Below the pieces are notes generated by a model. That model saw nothing but the letters and a program-made list of their open reading frames with translations, was not told the DNA's origin and searched no databases. A stretch of DNA of 64,000 nt from Hypomyces perniciosus (taxonomy: Eukaryota; Ascomycota; Sordariomycetes; Hypocreales; Hypocreaceae), in the NCBI GenBank assembly GCA_008477525.1, contig SPDT01000005.1, positions 1,488,001 through 1,552,000 on the forward strand, read 5' to 3'. The stretch's first letter is position 1; each line of letters starts with the position of its first letter. Of the stretch, positions 36,340-48,469 are shown in pieces. The position numbers were made by a program, and so were the translations under genes.

Positions 36340-36790
36340 CCTTTTAAAATATAATAGTATTTATAGATAGTTTATACTTTACTATAAAAGCTATTAACTA
36401 TAGCTTTTTTATATAATAAAATAGTAAAAAAGTTTTAATAAAATATAATTAATTTAATTTAATAAAAGTATTTAATAGTAAAGTGGTTAAAGCTTTAAAA
36501 GGATTTAAAGCTGCTTTAATTAATAATGATAATATAAAGGATATTATTGTTTATTTAAATAATATAGCTATAATATATTATTTAAAAAGTATACTTTTAA
36601 ATTGATTATAATAAATTTTTATTAAAGTTTAAAGATTAAAAAGTATATATAATAATATATATATATTTAATAATACTTTAATTGTTTAAAGATATAAAGG
36701 AATAAAGCTATAAATTAATTAATAAAATTGAACTATAAATAATTAAAGCTATATAATATAATACCTATATTTATTTTCCTTTAATAAAAA
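36340..36790 (+). pseudogene. LINE RNase H remnant
   Basis: VIFIDSLYF-type start near 36,350 and DIIVYLNNIAIIYYL near 36,540 (family DNxAAxxxL) followed by the usual pre-GNExAD spacing. The same domain is present in copy A. Stops throughout. Confidence 0.7.
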
Positions 36791-37577
36791 GCTAAAATAT
36801 AATTAAAGACTAGCTTTCAAAGCTAAGAAAAAAAGAATATATTTAATATATATTGCTTATTTTAATTAATAGTTAACTTTAAATACTTTAAAGAATTAAT
36901 AATTTTATAGGGAGAACTTTATTATTTATTAACTGCTAGGTCTTAGTATAAGGATTTCGCGCAGTATTTTAAGCACTTTTAATATAAAAATATATTCATA
37001 ACCTATAATTATAGCAGAAAAAAGGTATATAATTATATTTTCTATTATAAGAAGATTAATAAAATATAATAATAAAGACTAGCTCTTTTAATTTATCAAT
37101 TAACCTTTTATTTATTAAAGTCTAGCTATAACGTTTTCTTTTAAACAGGGTAAGCTTTAAGCTTTTTTAATAAAATATATTTATACTGCTAAAAGGTTTA
37201 ACTATATTTAATTCCAGTTATTTGATTCTTTCCTTTATATTATTATTTTTTTGCCCTATAAAGGATTTACTTACAGTTTACTATTAAATTGCCTATAAAT
37301 TAATAAAGGCTAGCTCTTTAGGATAAAGTTAACTTTAATTACTTAATATACTATATAAAATGCTCGCAGCTCCTTAACCTACTAATAGGAGTAGAGCTAG
37401 AAGACTATACCCTTTAAGGCGATAAAATGCTATATAGGGGGTGCCTGTATATTTCTTAGTAATACTGTAGTTAGACTTAGTATAGCACGTTCTCTTGCCC
37501 TACTGGGATTGGTGGCCTTTTTGCTATAGGACGTTAATGGGATATCATTATTATCATTATTATCATTATTATAAAAA

Positions 37578-38200
37578 AAAACTAGTATTATAGCTATAAG
37601 CAGTAAACTTAACATTAATAGTTATTATTAATATTAATATTAATATTATTAAGCAATAATATAGTTATTTAAAGATAAGATAAGTATTGATTATTATATC
37701 CGATTAATTATTTAAATATATTAAATAAATAAAAATAGAGTCTAAAAACCTATACAAAATAATAAAGTTAACTAACTTAGCGGATAAGTGGATAAGCACT
37801 ATTAAGAAGTTAACTATAATTAACTAAAAACTCTAATAAACTTTAGCCCAATTTATCTTAAACCTTATAATACTGCAAAAGCAGAAAGATAAAGCTAAAG
37901 TAATGGATAAAGTTATTAAAGAACCGAAAAAGCTTATAAATGCAAGCAGGTAAGGTATTAATATAAGTCTATATATATTGGCGCGTTAATGAAGACGATT
38001 GAACGTATAAAGCTAAAAGAGAATTAATAGACAGTTATTTCTTTTTTATCCTTTCCTTTTTTTCTACTCTTTTGTATCTTTTCCTCCTATTCCTTTATTT
38101 TTCTTATCTTTATTATCTTTAACTTTACTTTATAAATGAATAAAAGGAATAATGATAGTTAAGATAACTATAACTTTTTTTAGAGGGGGGGCTTAATATA
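37578..38200. other. AT-rich segment ending in polypurine tract
   Basis: Unassigned sequence between the LINE tail and an LTR. A polypurine tract AGAGGGGGGGC at 38,182-38,192 lies just before the LTR, so the last part should be the 3' end of a retrotransposon body on the plus strand. A CT-rich stretch lies at 38,040-38,115. Confidence 0.5.
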
Positions 38201-38348
38201 TGCATTAGGTTTAAAGTCACTATACACTTAAGCTAGAAAGATCTCTTATTATGTATATTGTTATATACTATTACACTAGTCTAGATCTCTTTATTTATCA
38301 GTTAGCTTAATAAAACTATACTTTTTCGCCAATACATTGTCTATATCA
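38201..38348 (+). repeat. Short copia-type LTR (second family), 3' LTR
   Basis: 148 bp, starting TGCATTAGG and ending TATATCA. Homologous to 62,844-62,995 and, reversed, to 63,570-63,707, sharing ACTAGTCTAGATCTCT. Homology with those copies stops at its right end, and a polypurine tract precedes it, so it is a 3' LTR. Its 5' partner was not found. Confidence 0.72.
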
Positions 38349-38545
38349 CTATTATTAAATTAATTATATTTAAAATTCTAGTTTTAGTATATTATAAATG
38401 AAAGGATTAATGAATAAAGATATAAGTATTAGTATAATAAATATAAATAACTACAATTTATAGAGTTTATAGTTTAAGGCTATTTGTTATAGTATTAATA
38501 GTAATAAAAGTATTGATTTTTTAATTTAATAGGGCAAGTATAATA

Positions 38546-39441
38546 AAGTCATGCTATTAAAACAGATAAAGATTACTACTGGAATAAATAGACTATACGC
38601 AGCTGCGAAAATCTCCTAGTAATTTCTTTTAATATATAACTTACTCTTTTATATAATATTGAATTATAATATATAATATAGCATCTATAACTAGCTATTT
38701 TAATATTATTAAATTACTTTAAATAATAAATCTTTAATATATATTTTATTTATTTATATGTATTCTTTTAGTTAACTATTTTTCTAGCTATATAGCTAGT
38801 ATAATCTTTTTAATCTCTTTAATTTAATACAATACTGCTACTATTACTGCCGCTATAATACAAATACAGCTTTATCAGCTAAAAGTTTTTATAACCTATA
38901 ATCTATTATAGCCTTTAAAATATTAACTGGATATTCTAGGCCTTTATAATATTATCTGCAAGCTTTTAATCTTTAACTGGAAAGGGATTTATTATATATT
39001 AAGGTTAAACTGATATATAAATAGTTAGCTATACCTGTAACTGTTGTTATAATTCTTATATAGCAGCTTTACTGCTGCTGCTGCGTCTTTGCCTTTATAG
39101 CTGCCTTGATTATAGCTGCTGTTATAACTGTTATATAGCAATAATATAGAGCTGCTGCTATTATTACTGCTATTATTGCTGTTTAAGTTATTATTTATAG
39201 AAAATTAAGGAATTTAGCACAGAGTGAAACGGGATGTGTGGTCAAAACCAGAAAAAAGGATGAAAGAAAGAACTAGCTAAAGCAAGTGGTGCGGAATGCC
39301 ACCTAATATCTCATCTACATGAATGGCAACAGCGTAAGCTGTTGTCAGGCACAACAGCCAGGCACCTGCACCTGTCAGACACATCTGTGTCAGAATTAAA
39401 AGCTAAAATAATTTCGATATATATATACAGACTATCTATAT
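38546..39441. mobile_element. MULE-derived non-autonomous element, interrupted
   Basis: Left terminal repeat at 38,548-38,610 (ATGCTATTAAAACAGATAAA, then GCAGCTGCGAAAATCTCC) and right one at 39,410-39,441 (ATACAGACTATCTAT). The body matches the element at 50,226-50,906, including a GCTGCTGCTGCGTC stretch. A hairpin repeat (39,215-39,392) has split it close to its right end. Confidence 0.72.
39215..39392 (+). repeat. Hairpin repeat, copy 3, nested in MULE derivative
   Basis: Contains CAACAGC-gtaa-GCTGTTG and a final GACACATCTGTGTC palindrome. The host element resumes at once on the right. GAATTTA on the left and GAATTAA on the right look like a 7-8-bp target duplication of the GAATTCAA seen in the unbroken copy at 50,826. 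Close sister of the inverted copy at 47,531. Confidence 0.78.
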
Positions 39442-40553
39442 TTTAAAAAACAAAGATATTTCTTTTAGATAATAAATATATTATTTTATATTTATATTAA
39501 ACAATATATTAAATTATATTTATATTAAGTAATATATTAATTTATATTTATATGACATAATATATTAAATTGTATTTACATCAAATAATGTATTAAATTA
39601 TATTTATATTGAATAATATATTACATTATATATATAATTTAAATATATTAAATATGATAATAATATACAATTAAATAAAATTATCATAAAATTAAATGAA
39701 TTAAAGACATTTTATAATTTTTATAAGTTAATAATATTTTATAATATAATTATAAAATTTAAAAATAATTTATTTTTTATATAAGAATTTATAATTTAAT
39801 AATTATATTATATAAAATAGTTCATTGAAATTTATATTAATAATATTATAATATTTAATAATATATTTTAAAAATCCTATTAATATTTAATAAAATTCTT
39901 TAAATTCTTTAAAAGGTCTTTTACTATACACTATTAAAAATTATATTATAAATACTTTTTAATAAAATTATTTAATTTTTAAATAAGTATGTTAAAATTA
40001 AATATTATAATAAATTAAATAAAAGTATTAAAAGTAATTAAAATATTTATAATATTAATAAAATTAAAAAGACTTATTTATAAATTTTAAATAAAAATTA
40101 AATTATTAATATAATTATATAAAGAAAATAAATTAATTAAAAAATAAATAAAAAAATAAAAGTTTTTAAAATATATAAAATAATATTTTAAATTAATAAA
40201 ATTAAAAATAATAAATGATATTATAATAATTATCTGAATAAATAAAAGTATTAAATTAAAGTTTATAAAAGGCTATAATTTTAATTAAAAGTTAATTTAA
40301 ATAATTAAAATATTAAAAATATAAAAAAAACCAAATATATATATAATTAATATAAAAAAGAAAATTAAAGAAATATAGCTATTATTTATAATAAAAGATA
40401 ATCTTTTTTATTAAATTAAATAAAATAAAATAAAATTATTAGATATACTTTAAAACTATATCTTATAAATGTTAAAAGTAGCCTATAATAGAAATGTTTA
40501 TATTAATATATATAAAATAATTGCAGCCTTGAAAAGATTTTTTTAAAAAAAAA
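39442..40553. repeat. AT-rich segment, inverted partner of 13,695-14,330
   Basis: No coding remnant recognised. The part 39,870-40,525 is an inverted, diverged copy of 13,695-14,330. Confidence 0.55.
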
Positions 40554-40715
40554 TGTCACAACGTGATCGAGGAAAGCTCTCAAAGCAGAAAAAAGTGGGA
40601 TGAAAAAAGACTAACTAACAGAGCTAACTGAAGGAGAAGCAAAGCTATGTCATGTAATGTCATCTATCATAAAGTGGCAACAGCTCTCGAGCTGTTGTCA
40701 GGCACCTCTGTGCCA
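40554..40715 (+). repeat. Hairpin repeat, copy 4 (best preserved)
   Basis: Starts TGTCACAACGTGATCGAGG and ends GGCACCTCTGTGCCA, so the ends share an imperfect TGKCACA inverted terminus. Stem CAACAGCT-ctcg-AGCTGTTG at about 40,678-40,697 and a second palindrome GGCAC-ctct-GTGCC at 40,701-40,714. Almost no RIP changes. Confidence 0.85.
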
Positions 40716-40871
40716 AAAAATTAAAGTAAATTCAAAAATCAATAGAATATTATAAAATCTATTTAAAAACTATAATAAATAAATAATAATACTTATATTA
40801 ATTTAACTATATTATATAATTATAATTAACTTTATAACAAAATTATTAAACAAATAGCTTAAATTATTTTA

Positions 40872-41042
40872 GCAATATTATTACAAAGGCAATTAAAAAG
40901 ACAAGCGTTAACTAGGTAAAAGCGTAAATGAGAGAACTAATCAAAGTGTAAACTGTAAAGGGCTGCCTATTTATTGTTATTTACTGTTCTTATCTGCTAT
41001 AAAGTGGTAATAGTATAAGCTATTACTAGGTATATCTATATT
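40872..41042 (+). repeat. Hairpin repeat, copy 5, RIP-degraded
   Basis: AAAGTGGTAATAGTATAAGC and TATTACTAGGTATATCTATA align to the hairpin region with transitions only. It shares the subfamily segment AAACTGTAAAGGGCTGCCTA with copy 1. This is the only clearly RIP-degraded copy of the family. Confidence 0.7.
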
Positions 41043-41863
41043 AATTGCCCCCTTTAAAAAATAGCTATATCTTTATAGTGCTTGAATAATATAGTCCTTT
41101 AGTAATATTATTTTTTATTTAATATCCTCTTTTATTCCTATAATAATTTATAATTATTAAATTTTATTATAAATAGTTTAAATTAATGCCTTTAGGTTTT
41201 TATTTTATTTCGCTCTTATCTAATAGTTTAACTTTAATGCAGTTATCTTTTCCTGCAATTCTTTTATTGCGGTATATAACTAGTTAACTGTCTTTTTGCA
41301 TATAGTAATATCTGCCTGCAATATAATAAGTTATATTTTTAAACTAATTATCTAGCCTTGTACCTCTATAATTTAATATAAATATATATTAACTTTAAAA
41401 TTACTTTTAATTTTATTAATATTTAAATTAATTATATATATTTTTAAAAGCTCTTATTTATAGGTAATAGTATTAGCTATCTTTAATAATATTTTTATTT
41501 AAATTTTAAAGGCTTTTAAATTAATATTTTATAAAGGTATAATTAAGCTAAACCTTTTATTTAAATATACTATTATTTCTTTAATATTTAACTTTAAAGG
41601 TAATTGTAATAATTCCTTTTTATTATTATATTTTTATTTTTTTATTATATTTAATAATACTTTACTATTATAACCTTTATTATTTTATTTCTTTTCTGCC
41701 TTTAATATTTAGATCAATAAATCTTGAAGATGTTTATTTATATTATCGCCATATACCTCCTTTATTATCTTTATATTTAAAATTAAAGGCTTTAGCGTAA
41801 ATAATTTATTATTAGAATTAAGAATAAACTTTAAAGTTTTATAATTTTTATAGGCTTTAATAG
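41043..41863. other. Unassigned AT-rich segment
   Basis: Minus-strand reading gives a stretch rich in Leu, Lys, Glu and Gln near 41,330-41,200 (TAIKELQEKITALKLNY), like a coiled coil of a retroelement gag. The identification is tentative. Confidence 0.35.
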
Positions 41864-41872
41864 TAATAGAAA

Positions 41873-42547
41873 GAGTATTGCTATTCAGGCTGTGTTGTTT
41901 TACTATTTAGGCTATAGTTGCCTATATATATACCACCTTAGCGCCAGATATTCTTTTTTTTTATAAAGCTATATTAAATTATAATACAGTATAATAGAAT
42001 TTCTAAATATTAATTATAGAATTAAAGGTTTTTATAGTTAGCTAGTTAATTTATGTAAATATTATATTTCTATATATTTAAATATAATATATATATATTA
42101 TAGGCTATTAATTAATCTATAACTTTATATAGCTCGCTATATAGCTAGAATAACCTCTTTAATAGCTAAGGATATAGGTAATACCGCTAATCCTCTTTAG
42201 CTATAGCTTTAGCTATATCCTTTTCCTGTTCCTCTGCCCCTATTATTTTTACCTGTTTAAGAACTTGCGGATAACGCCAGCAGCGCTATAAATAGAGGTT
42301 ATATTATATAAGCTTAGCAGGATTATTGTTATACTACTTTATCATTACTGATAGAGAAAATCGCAATATAGCTGCAGCAGTAATAAAATTAGGTTATTAT
42401 TGAGATTTTAGTAAAAGCTCTTTAGCTTAGGTGTTTAGAAATTCTATTGCACTGCACTGGGAAAAAAGAAAGTCTGGCGCCGAGGTGGTATACATATAGG
42501 CTACTATAGCCTAAATAGCAAAACAATATAGCCCAAATAGCAATAGT
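41873..42547. mobile_element. MULE-like non-autonomous element, 675 bp
   Basis: Long terminal inverted repeats of over 100 bp: the left end has TTTAGGCTATAGTTGCCTAT and ACCACCTTAGCGCCAGA (41,910-41,960), matched in reverse on the right by TCTGGCGCCGAGGTGGT and AGGCTACTATAGCCTAAA (42,470-42,520). Flanked by the 9-bp direct repeat TAATAGAAA at 41,864-41,872 and 42,548-42,556, the Mutator target size. No coding capacity seen. Unrelated in sequence to the other MULE family here. Confidence 0.85.
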
Positions 42548-42556
42548 TAATAGAAA

Positions 42557-45500
42557 TACTTAACTTTTTTAAAGATTATTTTAAGGTAAAGGTAACTACT
42601 TTCACTAATATTATCTAACTCGTTAGCCTTACTATATACCTTTCTATTAATAAAGTTGCCTTTTTTTTTACTATTAATATAGTAAGCCTACTTTAACGTT
42701 TCTTATTTCCTTAACTTAGCTAATCTTTTTTTATTTTAAATAGGAAAAAAGTGTAATACTTTTTTTTTATTATATAGTTTAACTTCTTTAAACTTTTTTT
42801 ATATTACTTTATATAATAAATAAAAGTCCTTTTTTTTTTTTAAAAAAAGTGTATTTATTAATTATTTTATCTAAGTAAAATATTTATTATATATTTAGTC
42901 TTTATACTATATTGCTCTAGAAAGCTTATAAGCACATACTATTATTTACTTTTATTATTGTATTTACTATACATTATTTTAAAGTTAATATATATAATCT
43001 ATTTATTATATTTATAATATATTTATTATTTAAATACAATATATTATTATCATTTTCTTTGGAGTAATAATTATATATTAAATTATTAAATAAGATGTTA
43101 AAATCCTTTAACTTAATAGCAAGCAGTAATCTACTATCCTAACCCTCAGCTATTTTAACTAGTATATTAAATAATAATATAGCCGTTATAAATACTAAAA
43201 AGTAAAAATAAATAGAATATAAATGTAAAAATAATAATATATAATATAGTTTTATTCCTTTCATAAAGCTATATTAAATATTATAAATATATATATAAAG
43301 ATAAAATTTAAAAAGTAAAGAGGAAAGAAAATAAGAACTTACCTATTAAAGTATTAAATAAAGAAAAAAAATAATAGTCCCTTTATTATTTATTATAGGG
43401 TTAACCTCTCTTTATATTAGCAGCTATTAATTTTCCTATTATTATATTAAATAATCTACTTTTATTTTTAACTTTTAAATTTTACTTTCTTTAACCAATA
43501 AGTATTTATTAAAGTCTTTAATAAATATATTTATATTTAGTATAAATAAATCTTTAATATATTCTTTATTATACTTTATTATATAACTTTTTTACTTTAT
43601 AAAGTATTATAGTTTATTATAGTATATCCTTTTAGCTAATTAAGCTGTAATTTTATAAAACCATTACTTTTTTATATTTTCCTTTTTATAGCTAATAATT
43701 TAACTTTGTATTAACTAAACTTGAATATTTAGTTTAATATTAAATATTTATGATATAATTGCAGGAAAACTTTATTATTTATTATAAATTAATACTGCTT
43801 ATATATTTTATTAAAATATCTTTTATATTAACGTTAATAAAGTTTATTATAATTCTTACCTTTTATTATTATAATTTATGTATAAATTTCAGCAATTAAT
43901 TAATCTTAACTTTATTAACTAGTATATCTTTTAGTAAAGTTAAAGGCGTTTAAAGGCAGAAACTTATAACTATTTTATTCAGTAAACAAGTTAAAGATAT
44001 AATAAATATATTATTTAAAGATAATTAAATTACTAGTAATATTAATAGTTAATATTTATTTAAAGTTACCGAAAAAAAGTAATAAATAGCTGCTTTAATA
44101 ATTATATTAATAGATTTTAATTAACTATTTCTTATAATATACTATCTAATAACTATTATTAATTAGGTTTTTAAGGCTGTAAATAATTTTTACTATAGAT
44201 TATTTAATTACTTATAATCTTTATTTAATATAATTAGGAGCAGGAATTCTTTAATTAGTTAATAATTAAAAAATAAAGAGAACCTTTATTTAATAAACTG
44301 CCTTATATATTTTATATCTTAAAAAGATTCCCCTTTTTTTAAAACATTTATATATTACTATTAAAATTATATTACATTTATTAAATCCCAGTAATTTAAA
44401 ATGAAAAAGTTTACTATTAAAATTACTAGTAATATTAAAATAAAGTTAAAATATTATATTTTATATAAAATAAACTCTAATATAATAGACTAAAAGTCTT
44501 TATATAAAGGTTATTTAAGTTACTTATATATACGATATTAATAGTAGTTAATATATATATAGATATTTTATTCTATATTTAAAAAAAATAAAACCTTTTA
44601 CTTATATTAAATGCGTTTAATTTTACAGTACTGCGCGTCATAGGCTATTTTAATAATAAGTTTTATTATAAGGCAGGGAATATATAATGTATTTATATTA
44701 TCCTTATCTTTATATAATAGTAATCCATTTGTATAGAATTTAAAAGCTAAACCTTTTTAAGTATATATACCTTTCATATTAATTACTCTACTTATATATT
44801 AAAATTATATAAGTAGAGTTATTAATTTTTAGTTCTTTTAATATCCTTTTATAAACTTATTTTAAATATTATTATATACTGTAACCTTAATACCTACATA
44901 GGCTATATTAAAAGGGGCTAAAATATAGCCTTAATAATCCTCCTTTACTATTAATTAAATTTATATATTATTATCTATATAAAGCAGTTTAAGGGGTACA
45001 TTAAATAACATATTAAGCTTTTTAAGTCTATAAATTATATAAAGATTATATTAAAATAGGAAATTACTAGCATTAATAAAATATAAATTTATTTTTATAA
45101 TATTAAATACAAATATTAACTTTTATTTTATAATTAACTTTATAGCTATATAGTTAATAAAGATATAAATAGGCTATTAAATATTATAAAATACTAGATA
45201 GTTTTTTATTATAACCTATCTTAAAGAAACTACTTTTAGCTTTCCAGGCTAATAGTTGCGCTTTATAAAATTAAACATTTTAATTTAAAAATATAGTTAA
45301 TAAAAGAGTTATTTAAAGTTACTATAGTATTTTTAAAGTTAAGGTTACTATAATAGTAAAAGAGTATAGCTTTAAACCCTCTCTCTTTAAAAGTATTTAT
45401 TTTAATATATAGGCAATAGGTATTATTAGTAGATATTAGCTGTAATAATAAATAATATAATAAATTTTCATATATAAGCTTAAATGCCTATAATTATAAT

Positions 45501-45830
45501 TTATTATTTTTATTATTATTAAATAATATTAACATTATAGCTGTAAAAGGCTTCCTTTTAGCCTTTAAGTTAATATACCCCTTTTTACAACCTACTATTA
45601 ATAATGTAATTTTCCGCTATTATAAAGGTTTAACTTTTTAATTGTTTATAAAAATAAAGTTTTAAAGTTACTTAATTGCGCTAATATATATTTTTAAGTG
45701 TTTTAATATTAATAAATATAATTATTTTTATAAAATATTAATTTAGTCTTTTATTAAAAATATATTAATTTTATTAATTTAATATTTAAAAAAGGATATT
45801 AATTAATATTTAATAAAAGATATAGTTAAA
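42557..45830 (-). pseudogene. Degraded Ty3/gypsy-like fragment
   Basis: Minus-strand reading gives a retropepsin-like segment at about 45,090-44,960 (INASNFLF near the start, where DSGASxNFI is usual, then LKLLYIDNNI), and an RNase-H-onset-like KLFTALKT at about 44,180. A possible CCHC knuckle lies near 42,700. Order and spacing are disturbed, so deletions are likely. No LTRs were found. Confidence 0.4.
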
Positions 45831-45839
45831 GATAAATTT

Positions 45840-47050
45840 AAAAAGACGCGCTTAAATGCATTTCTAAGTGTTTATTCTTTATCTATAATAGTTATAATTA
45901 AAGCTAGGGCGCTAATTAAAGTATAGAGGGAATTAAATTAATTATAAAGCTATAAAACTTTTTTTTCTTTATATTAATAAAGCTAAAGGTAAAATTAATA
46001 ATAGATTTTTAATTAATAATAATTATTATTTAAAATAAATATATATTAAAATTAGTTATTTTATATATATTATGAAATTTTAATAGTTTTAAAAACTATT
46101 TGTTTATTAGTTTATATTATATATATATTTAAAAAACACTTTTAACTTTATGATTAAAATTAACTTTAATATGATAATAAAGATTAATATTTTTAAGATA
46201 TTTCACTTACATTTAAGTTATTATAAAGCCTTTTAAACCCTCTTTATAGATCTTTTATTAATCATTATAGATATCCTCTTAATAAAAAAACCGCAATTAA
46301 TAAAACTTAAATTTTTTATAGTATCTATTATTTTATAAGTAGGAAAAGCTTTATATTTAAAAAAATTATATTTAAATAGAAACTGGTTTTAAATCTATTA
46401 ATAATAAATAATCTATATAAAAAGGTTAAAAGATTAAGTGTAATTATATAAAGGGCAGTTAATATAATAAAATTACTTTTAATTAGATTCTTTTAGTACT
46501 TTTACTATTAATTTAAAGGGCAGTTAATCTCTTTTATTAATAGCTTTTATATATTAATATTTATAAAAGTTAGCTTTCTAAATTAATTATAATAAAGGAT
46601 ATAATATATTTTAATTATTATTTTATTAACTTTATAAAGTAAAAAGCTATTTTTAATAATAATAGCTATACTACTATAAAAAAGAATTCTTATAAAAAAT
46701 TACATTATTAATAAAATTAAATCATAATAATAGTAGTAAAGGTGAGATTTTATAGTTAAATTTAAGTAAATCCAATAACTTTAAAAGTAATTATAGCTGT
46801 TTAAAATTTTCGCTATTAAGATTTATATAATTAATAAAGTTAAAGCTAGATATATTTTGAAATTAAATTAATAAAGGGTTAATAGAGATATTTATTATAG
46901 TAAAAAGCGCTAATAGTATTATATTAATATTATTAGTATAGCTAAAAGTATTATTAAAAATATTAAGAATTGAAAGTTAGGGAGATTTTCGCGGGCAGCG
47001 TACAGACTATCTATATAAATAGCAATTTCTATCTATATAAATCGCACTAC
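45840..47050 (-). mobile_element. MULE transposon fragment (same family as 52,421)
   Basis: Homologous to 53,965-55,166, including the right terminal repeat GGGAGATTTTCGCGGGCAGC ... ATCGCACTAC at 46,980-47,050. The part beyond 45,840 (C-terminal half of the transposase and the left terminus) is missing. Heavily mutated. Confidence 0.75.
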
Positions 47051-47530
47051 TTTAATTTAAAGGCCTTGAAGGCTTGAATACAATTTCTATTAAAAATCGC
47101 TAATATTACATGCAGGTAATAGACTTTAAAGAGATATTATATTAATATAAATATCGAAAAAATAAAGGTTAATTTTATAATTAATATATATTTACTTTAA
47201 TTTAGAGAATCAAAAGATTAAATAAATAATAGATTTAAAAATATAAATTATCATAATATAAAAAGACATTAATATACGCGAAAAGGCGTTTAACTAATAG
47301 TATACTATAATAGAAATTCTTTTTAAAAAAAAGTGATTATATTAAGATGAAAGTATTAAACTATAATAAAATAAAATAAAGATTTAATAGCTTTAATCTA
47401 GATAGTATATAAAAAGATTTAATAACTGCAGATATAGGAATAAAAGGGAGCGAGTGAGAATAAATTGCTGAGAGACTGTGAAAATATAGTTATTTTTTTA
47501 GAGGTAGTAATTAATATAGATGTATTTAAT
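47051..47530. other. Unassigned AT-rich segment
   Basis: No remnant recognised; moderately GC near 47,400-47,480. Confidence 0.4.
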
Positions 47531-47692
47531 AGGTGCCTGGCTGTTGTGCCTGATAACAGCTTGCGCTGTTGCTATTCAGGTAGATGAGATATTAGGTGGC
47601 ATTTTACCCTATCTGCTTTAGCTAGATCTTTTCTTTACCTTTTTCTCTTCTGGCTTTGACTATATATTCCGTCCACTCTGTACTATTTAATT
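47531..47692 (-). repeat. Hairpin repeat, copy 6
   Basis: Inverted sister of copy 3: AGGTGCCTGGCTGTTGTGCC, then AACAGC-ttgc-GCTGTT, then a shared TAGATGAGATATTAGGTGGC segment, ending near CCACTCTGTAC. Lightly mutated. Confidence 0.78.
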
Positions 47693-48208
47693 ATATTTTT
47701 ATAAAATATTAAATTAAAAGCCTTTAAAATTCAAATAAATCTACTGTTAAAAGTTATTAATATTATTTATAAATAAGCGTAATGCTATTAAAATAGATAA
47801 AAATTGCTACTAGAATAAATAGTCTGTGCGTATATATAGAAATCTTCCTAGCTTTTAATTCCTCGATCTTCTATAACACTTTCGATTACAATAATAACAC
47901 CAATTCTATACATTGTAATAGATTTTCTATTAGACCTGTTATTGGCCTAGTATAGCGAGCGATACTGCAGATAACTCTGAGCTGCTAGGTTCTTTCAATT
48001 TTAATAGCGAAAGTAAAGACTAGCTGCAGTCGCCTGTACAATTACGAGATTTTATGCTAAAGACCTATTATTCAAAGCAAATATAATAGTGTTAGAATAG
48101 CTAGCTATAATATACTTTATAGAGTATAATGTAAAGGAGTAAGTTATATGTTGAGGGAAGTTGCTGGGAGAATTTCTGTATGCGCGCACGGACTATCTGT
48201 TCTAGTAT

Positions 48209-48469
48209 GTCAGAGACCCTTTTTGGGGCAGACGGATTGGGCGAGGGGCTGCGACCCTAGGGAAGAGTAGAGGAGGTTAAAGAGCAGTTATTTAAAAGAG
48301 AAATAGGTACTAATAAGCAGGTAATAAGCCAGAAACTAATAGTTAAGTATAGCAGCAGTAGTTTACTGGTCTTTAAAATTCTATATTTTTAAAGACTATA
48401 GTTACTCTTATATATATATTCTAGCCTATATAATATTATAAAAGCCTTAAAGCTTCTAGTCTCTTAATA
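48209..48469 (-). repeat. Gypsy LTR (3' LTR)
   Basis: 261 bp; direct repeat of 58,463-58,724, sharing long stretches such as AAATAGGTACTAATAAGCAG. Its first 100 bases retain normal GC while the other copy has transitions there. Confidence 0.92.

Larger units (their letters stand above)
27716..37577 (+). mobile_element. Tad1-type LINE, copy B, interrupted by hAT
   Basis: Non-LTR retrotransposon of about 5.6 kb after removing the 4.27-kb hAT insert. It begins just after the tail of copy A and ends in a (TTATCA)n tail plus a short A run at 37,540-37,577. The domain order endonuclease, reverse transcriptase, RNase H and a terminal Cys/His segment is that of fungal Tad1 elements. Stop codons from RIP interrupt all parts. 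The start is inferred from the junction and is uncertain by 100 bp or more. Confidence 0.75.

Noticed and set aside
37430..37615. 61-codon minus-strand frame
   Set aside because: Antisense to the LINE 3' untranslated region and its tail.
40554..40715. Hairpin repeats considered as Helitron ends
   Set aside because: A terminal hairpin exists but there is no 5' TC or 3' CTRR end, no AT insertion site and no Rep/helicase remnant beside them.
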